Assembly: GCA_034926605.1 (NCBI GenBank)
Contig: JAYFQV010000004.1
Span: 124,001-188,000, forward strand
Origin: CALXXL01 sp034926605
GTDB lineage: Bacteria; Verrucomicrobiota; Lentisphaeria; Victivallales; Victivallaceae
Length of the DNA: 64,000 nucleotides
Direction of reading: 5' to 3'
Shown here: positions 60,164 through 64,000 of the stretch, in pieces
Layout: each line of letters opens with the position of its first letter
Position numbering within the stretch: the first letter of the stretch is position 1
Position numbers and translations under genes: made by a program
The notes under the pieces: model-generated
Told to the model about the DNA's origin: nothing
Database searches by the model: none
The model's input: the letters and a program-made list of their open reading frames with translations, nothing else

Positions 60164-60212
60164 AATAAGCGCGAGAAAGAAAATGGCAATCAAAATAAGC
60201 GCGAGGAATCTC
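60153..60212 (+). repeat. tandem 30-base duplication of the pstB start
   Basis: 60153-60182 and 60183-60212 each begin ATGGCAA, continue with AAAATAAGCGCGAG, and are each preceded by a purine-rich stretch. Translation gives MATKISARKK followed by MAIKISARNL. It duplicates both start codon and ribosome-site-like purines. Confidence 0.8.
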
Positions 60213-60938
60213 AACTTCTTTTACGGCAGCCACCAGGCCTTGTTCGAAAACAACCTGGACATCGAGGCCAACCGGATCACCGCCGTGATCGGGCCGTCCG
60301 GCTGCGGCAAATCCACCCATCTGCGCACCTACAACCGCATCTACGAACTTTACCGCGAGCAGCGCGCCGAAGGCGAACTGCTGATCGACGGCAAAAACAT
60401 TCTGGCCCCCGATGTGGACGTACTAGAACTGCGCCGCCGGGTGGGCATGATATTTCAGAAGCCGACGCCCTTCCCGATGAGCGTGTTCGACAACGTGGCC
60501 TATCCGCTGAGACTGCACTTCAAGCTTTCAAAGCGCGAAACCGCCGACCGGGTTGAACAGGCACTGCAAGGCGCCTCAATATGGGACGAAGTGAAGGACA
60601 AGTTGAAATCCAGCGGGCTCGCGCTCTCCGGAGGCCAGCAGCAGCGGCTGTGCATCGCGCGTGCCATCGCCGCCGAGCCGGACATCCTGCTGATGGACGA
60701 ACCCACCAGCGCCATCGACCCGGTGGCCACGCTGAAAATCGAGGAACTGATGGACTCGCTGCGGGACAGGTTCACCATAGTGATCGTGACCCACAATATG
60801 CAGCAGGCCGCCCGAATATCCGATTTCACCGCGTTTTTCTATAAAGGCAGAATCGTCGAATTCGGCGAGACCCAGCAGATATTCACCAATCCCCACAATC
60901 CCAAAACCGAGGAATACATTACCGGGAGGTTCGGCTGA
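60153..60938 (+). CDS. pstB: phosphate ABC transporter ATP-binding protein
   Basis: 261 residues from the first ATG. Walker A GPSGCGKST, the Q-loop MIFQKPTPFPMSVFDNV typical of PstB, the ABC signature LSGGQQQRLCIARA and Walker B ILLMDEPTSAIDP are all present. The 5' end contains an almost exact 30-base tandem repeat, so the protein could begin at 60153 or 60183; the second (MAIKISARNLNFFYG) is closer to other PstB starts. It powers uptake through PstCA. Confidence 0.96.
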   Translation: MATKISARKKMAIKISARNLNFFYGSHQALFENNLDIEANRITAVIGPSGCGKSTHLRTYNRIYELYREQRAEGELLIDGKNILAPDVDVLELRRRVGMIFQKPTPFPMSVFDNVAYPLRLHFKLSKRETADRVEQALQGASIWDEVKDKLKSSGLALSGGQQQRLCIARAIAAEPDILLMDEPTSAIDPVATLKIEELMDSLRDRFTIVIVTHNMQQAARISDFTAFFYKGRIVEFGETQQIFTNPHNPKTEEYITGRFG

Positions 60939-60940
60939 TC

Positions 60941-61615
60941 ATGAAAGCACATTTCGTCCATGCGCTGGAAACATTGAAAGACATGCTTTCCGAAATCGCG
61001 TCACAGGCGGAGCAGGCCGTCCATTCGGCGGTCGACGCCGTCGAGAAAAACTCTCCGGAGTCCGCCCGCATTGTGATAAGCCACGACAACGACATCGACG
61101 ACGCGGAAATACTGATAGAGGAGGAGTGCCTCAAAATACTCGCCCTTTATCAGCCGGTCGCCTCCGACCTGCGGCAGGTCGTCACCATCCTCAAAGTCAA
61201 CAACGAGCTTGAGCGGGTGGGCGACCTCGCCGTGAACATCGCCGAACGGGTGGAGGACATGGCGCTATACCAGGAAAAGAGCATTGAAAAATTCGACTTC
61301 CATGATATGGTATTCCATGCCTGCGAAATGCTGAAGCGGGCGCTCGACGCCATGGCGTACCACGAGGCGGACACCGCCGAGGCGGTGATCGGCCTCGACG
61401 ATGCGCTTGACGCCATCCACCGGGAAAACTATAAAAGAGTGCGCGACATGATCATCAAATATCCGGCGGAAGCGCAGTACTATATGGATTGCCTGACGGT
61501 TTCGCGCTGCCTCGAACGCATCGGCGACATCGCCACCAATATTGCCGAAGATGTGATTTATCTTGAAAGCGGCCGGATAGTCCGGCACTGCCATGAAGGA
61601 GCAATCCGACGATGA
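60941..61615 (+). CDS. phoU: phosphate signalling regulator PhoU
   Basis: 224 residues, all-helical with two related three-helix halves. Metal-binding family motifs are DNDIDDAEILIEEECL (first half) and ENYKRVRDM with IGDIATNIAEDVIY (second half), plus the well conserved LERVGDLAVNIAERV. It links transporter activity to PhoR, keeping the Pho response off when phosphate is high. Overlaps phoB by 4 bases. Confidence 0.95.
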   Translation: MKAHFVHALETLKDMLSEIASQAEQAVHSAVDAVEKNSPESARIVISHDNDIDDAEILIEEECLKILALYQPVASDLRQVVTILKVNNELERVGDLAVNIAERVEDMALYQEKSIEKFDFHDMVFHACEMLKRALDAMAYHEADTAEAVIGLDDALDAIHRENYKRVRDMIIKYPAEAQYYMDCLTVSRCLERIGDIATNIAEDVIYLESGRIVRHCHEGAIRR

Positions 61616-62298
61616 ACGAAAAAATTCTCATTATCGAAGACGAACCCTCTATCCGCGAACTCGTGAAAATGGCGCTTGCCGGCGCCGGATATACCACGGT
61701 TTACGAGGCCGAAAACGGTGAAACCGGGCTCGAGCTCGCCCAGTGCCGCCAACCGGACCTGATCCTGCTCGACCTCATGCTGCCGGGCATCGACGGCCTC
61801 GCCGTCTGCCGGAAGCTGAAATCCGACGAGACCACCCGGAATATCCCGGTCATCATGCTCACTGCCAAAGCCGAGGAATCCGATGTGGTGCTCGGCCTGG
61901 AAATGGGAGCCAGCGACTATGTAACCAAGCCGTTCAGCCGCAAAATCCTGATAGCCCGGGTGCGCGCCCAGCTCCGCGACCTCTCCGAGGAGGCCTCCTC
62001 CGGAGAAATCCGCCGCTGGGGGCTGGTCATCAACGACGAACTCCACAGCGCAAAGCTCGACGGCGAAGAGCTGGATCTCACTTTCAGCGAGTTTGAACTG
62101 CTCAAACTTTTCGCTTCCCACCCCGGCCGGGTCTACACCCGCAACCAGATCATATCCCGCATCAAAGGCAATGATTACCCGGTCACCGAACGCGCCGTGG
62201 ACGTCCAGATCGTCAACCTGCGCCGCAAACTGGGAGAATGGGGTGTGAACATCGAAACCATCCGCGGCGTCGGTTACCGCATGCGGGCGGGAGTGTGA
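61612..62298 (+). CDS. phoB: PhoB-type response regulator
   Basis: 228 residues. Receiver domain with acidic pocket D10/E11, phospho-acceptor D54 in ILLDLMLPG and K106 in VTKPF, then an OmpR-type winged helix (about 130-226) with LTFSEFELLKLFASHPGRV and VDVQIVNLRRKLG. Placed between phoU and phoR in the pst operon, so it is assigned as the phosphate regulator that would bind the repeats ahead of pstS. Confidence 0.92.
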   Translation: MNEKILIIEDEPSIRELVKMALAGAGYTTVYEAENGETGLELAQCRQPDLILLDLMLPGIDGLAVCRKLKSDETTRNIPVIMLTAKAEESDVVLGLEMGASDYVTKPFSRKILIARVRAQLRDLSEEASSGEIRRWGLVINDELHSAKLDGEELDLTFSEFELLKLFASHPGRVYTRNQIISRIKGNDYPVTERAVDVQIVNLRRKLGEWGVNIETIRGVGYRMRAGV

Positions 62299-62303
62299 CC
62301 ATA

Positions 62304-64000
62304 ATGAAGAAGCGTGACGCCATCCTGTTCGCCATGCCGGTCGGAGCCGCGGTGTTCCTGGCCGTGTTTGCGGCGTTCCTATACTGGCAAATCGCCCGCT
62401 TCGAGGATTCCTACACCGAGGAAACCCGAACCACCATCGCCCAGGAGGCCAATCTGGTTTCCGCGGTGATACGCCCCATGCTTGACTCCGGCAACACCGC
62501 CGAGGCCATAAATTTCTGCAGTTCGTTCGACCGCGATTCGCTGCGCGTAAGCCTGATCGACGCTTCCGGCAGGGTGGTCGCCGACTCCGGCGCCCTACCC
62601 GGACTGCTCGGCAATCATCTGAGCCGTGAAGAGGTACATCAGGCGCTGGCCGGTACCCCCGCCAGCGCCGTCCGCTACAGCGAAAGCCTCGGCAAGTGGA
62701 TGATGTATTACGCCGTGCCGGTGAAAACCGCCACCGGAAACTATGTTCTGCGCGCCGCGGTATCCACCGACCGGGTAAGCAAACTCATAAATTTTGCGCG
62801 GCTGAACATGATCTTCGCGCTGCTGCTCGGGGGGGACATCGTGCTGGTGCTGGCATTTTACATCGCCAAACGGGTTCGCAAGCCCCTGGCCGCCCTTCTG
62901 CAAAGCGTGGACGACATCGCCGAAGGCAAGCTGGATTCGCGCATAGAAATACCCGAAGGCGGACTGGTTCGCGACCTCGCGGTCAGGGTTTCCGAAATGA
63001 CCGAACAGCTCAAGCACCGCTTGGCCGAAACCCAGCTGGAACGCAACGAGAAAGACGCGCTTCTGGAAACCATGAGCGAAGGCGTGCTCCTGTTCGCCCC
63101 CGATGGTGCGTTGCTGCGCCACAACGCCGCGGCCTCGCAGCTTTTCGACTTCGCCCGCGGCGACCGTTTCGACCTCAGCCGCTGCCGCATTCCGGAACTG
63201 CTGACCCTCGCCCACCGCACCCTACAAAGCGGCGAACCGTTCGAAAAAGAGTTCACTCTGGTGCGCTCCGGCGTGACCCATTCGCTGTTCGTAAAGGGCC
63301 GGGTGCTCAATTCCAGAGGCGACCGCCGGCTGCTGCTGACCGTCACCGAACTGACCAACCTCCATAAACTGGAATCGTTCCGCAGCGATTTCGTGGCCAA
63401 CGTTTCGCACGAGATAAAGACCCCCCTTACCGGCATCATCGGAGCCGCCGAAGCGCTGGAGGAGGACGACGAATCGCTGCCGCCGGAACAACGCAGGAAA
63501 ATGCTTGAAATCCTGAAGGTACAGTCCGGCCGGCTGAACAACCTGGTGCACGACATCCTCAGCCTGGCCGAACTTGAAAAGCAGCAGCTGGCCACCGCCA
63601 GAAACTTCGAACCGACCGAACTGGATGCCGTGATCGAAAACGCGGTCAATCTGTGCGCCCAGAACGCCGCCGCCGCCGGCATAACGCTGGAAGTCCGCAA
63701 CAGTTTGCCGCTTGCGGTCAACGCCGACTGCCAGCTGCTCGAACAGGCGGTGGTCAACCTGATCGAAAATGCGATAAAATACAGCGGCAGCAAACGAATC
63801 GACGTATCCGTAAAACAGGCCGACGGCCGCGCGGTGATCGAGGTGGAGGACTACGGCATCGGCATCGCGCAGGAACATCAGAAACGCATCTTCGAGCGGT
63901 TCTACCGGGTGGACAAGTCGCGCAGCCGCGAGATGGGCGGCACCGGCCTTGGGCTGGCGATCGTCAAGCACATAGCCCAGCTGCACCACGGCACGGCGGG
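62304..64000 (+). CDS. phoR: PhoR-type sensor histidine kinase, 3'-truncated by the window edge
   Basis: 565 codons are visible, open to the last base. Membrane helices lie at about 7-28 and 166-187 with a short periplasmic loop between; a HAMP segment follows (about 188-240), then a PAS-like domain (about 250-355). The phospho-acceptor is H369 in NVSHEIKTPLTG. ATP-binding boxes are N488 in NLIENAIKYS, DYGIGI near 516-521 and GGTGLGLAIVKH near 545-556. Only the last strands of the ATPase domain are missing. The start is an ATG 5 bases after the phoB stop. It is the partner kinase of PhoB. Confidence 0.93.
   Translation, partial: MKKRDAILFAMPVGAAVFLAVFAAFLYWQIARFEDSYTEETRTTIAQEANLVSAVIRPMLDSGNTAEAINFCSSFDRDSLRVSLIDASGRVVADSGALPGLLGNHLSREEVHQALAGTPASAVRYSESLGKWMMYYAVPVKTATGNYVLRAAVSTDRVSKLINFARLNMIFALLLGGDIVLVLAFYIAKRVRKPLAALLQSVDDIAEGKLDSRIEIPEGGLVRDLAVRVSEMTEQLKHRLAETQLERNEKDALLETMSEGVLLFAPDGALLRHNAAASQLFDFARGDRFDLSRCRIPELLTLAHRTLQSGEPFEKEFTLVRSGVTHSLFVKGRVLNSRGDRRLLLTVTELTNLHKLESFRSDFVANVSHEIKTPLTGIIGAAEALEEDDESLPPEQRRKMLEILKVQSGRLNNLVHDILSLAELEKQQLATARNFEPTELDAVIENAVNLCAQNAAAAGITLEVRNSLPLAVNADCQLLEQAVVNLIENAIKYSGSKRIDVSVKQADGRAVIEVEDYGIGIAQEHQKRIFERFYRVDKSRSREMGGTGLGLAIVKHIAQLHHGTA

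Overview
The window is one continuous piece of a GC-rich (about 60 percent by eye) Gram-negative chromosome. It carries housekeeping genes almost end to end and has no phage genes, insertion sequences or CRISPR array that I can see. A lipid A-type acyltransferase and Lgt point to a diderm. The following together suggest a PVC-superphylum bacterium, most likely Lentisphaerota (Victivallis-like) from an animal gut: sialate O-acetylesterase and SGNH hydrolases with signal peptides, glycine-rich beta-strand proteins fused to IdeS-like protease domains, PPDK, a Cys-less PurF paralogue, and the DUF368 lipid carrier transporter. This placement is an inference from gene content; no rRNA is present to settle it.

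Layout. 1-3112: tail of an acyl-CoA dehydrogenase, then rpoZ, purE and a 2-hydroxyacid dehydrogenase. 3149-7282: an AlbA_2/Schlafen-type gene, then an iron operon (DtxR-type regulator with FeoA domain, feoB). 7373-12624: tRNA-Gln, popT (DUF368), lgt, rluD-type synthase, LD-carboxypeptidase and two membrane proteins. 12698-18473: tgt diverging from purF-like, aroA, lpxL-like and accD. 18512-22348: SRP RNA, rph, dnaX, ybaB, recR. 22369-31054: a strongly promoted 61-residue gene on the minus strand, then rarA, 5-formyl-THF cyclo-ligase, rny, alr, aldehyde dehydrogenase, a uridine kinase-like protein and a cardiolipin synthase. 31218-35137: tandem paralogous secreted serine hydrolases of the beta-lactamase fold. 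35139-40565 (minus): phosphoesterase, sugar isomerase-like, ppdK and a membrane protein. 40698-45089: AsmA-like protein, sialate O-acetylesterase, U32 peptidase family protein. 45072-51365 (minus): a three-gene operon of an NTP_transf_5 nucleotidyltransferase-like protein and two large IdeS/Mac-like protease plus glycine-rich repeat proteins. 51457-54899 (minus): ilvC and metE, the latter behind a cobalamin riboswitch. 55234-56817 (minus): SGNH hydrolase. 57045-64000: a complete pst-pho operon, pstS-unknown-pstC-pstA-pstB-phoU-phoB-phoR, with phoR running off the end.

How it works together. Many genes are tightly packed with ATGA-type overlaps, so they are read as operons. Promoters that can be read by eye share a TTGNNN / 16-17 nt / TATATT-like pattern. 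In at least two cases (the AlbA_2 gene and tgt) the -10 box sits only 7 nt before the ATG, implying leaderless mRNAs. Nutrient control is visible for iron (DtxR with a dyad ahead of its own promoter), phosphate (11-nt direct repeats ahead of pstS, plus PhoU/PhoB/PhoR) and vitamin B12 (riboswitch on metE).

The least ordinary part is the 45072-51365 operon. It encodes two paralogous proteins that keep the Cys-His-Asp layout of IdeS-type IgG proteases, lack any signal peptide, continue into long Gly/Ser/Thr-rich beta repeats with a shared C-terminal tail, and are translationally coupled to a nucleotidyltransferase-fold protein. Other unexplained items are a small conserved-looking gene embedded between pstS and pstC, the 61-residue gene with the best promoter in the window, a hairpin leader ahead of rarA, and a perfect 24-bp palindrome inside a membrane protein gene.
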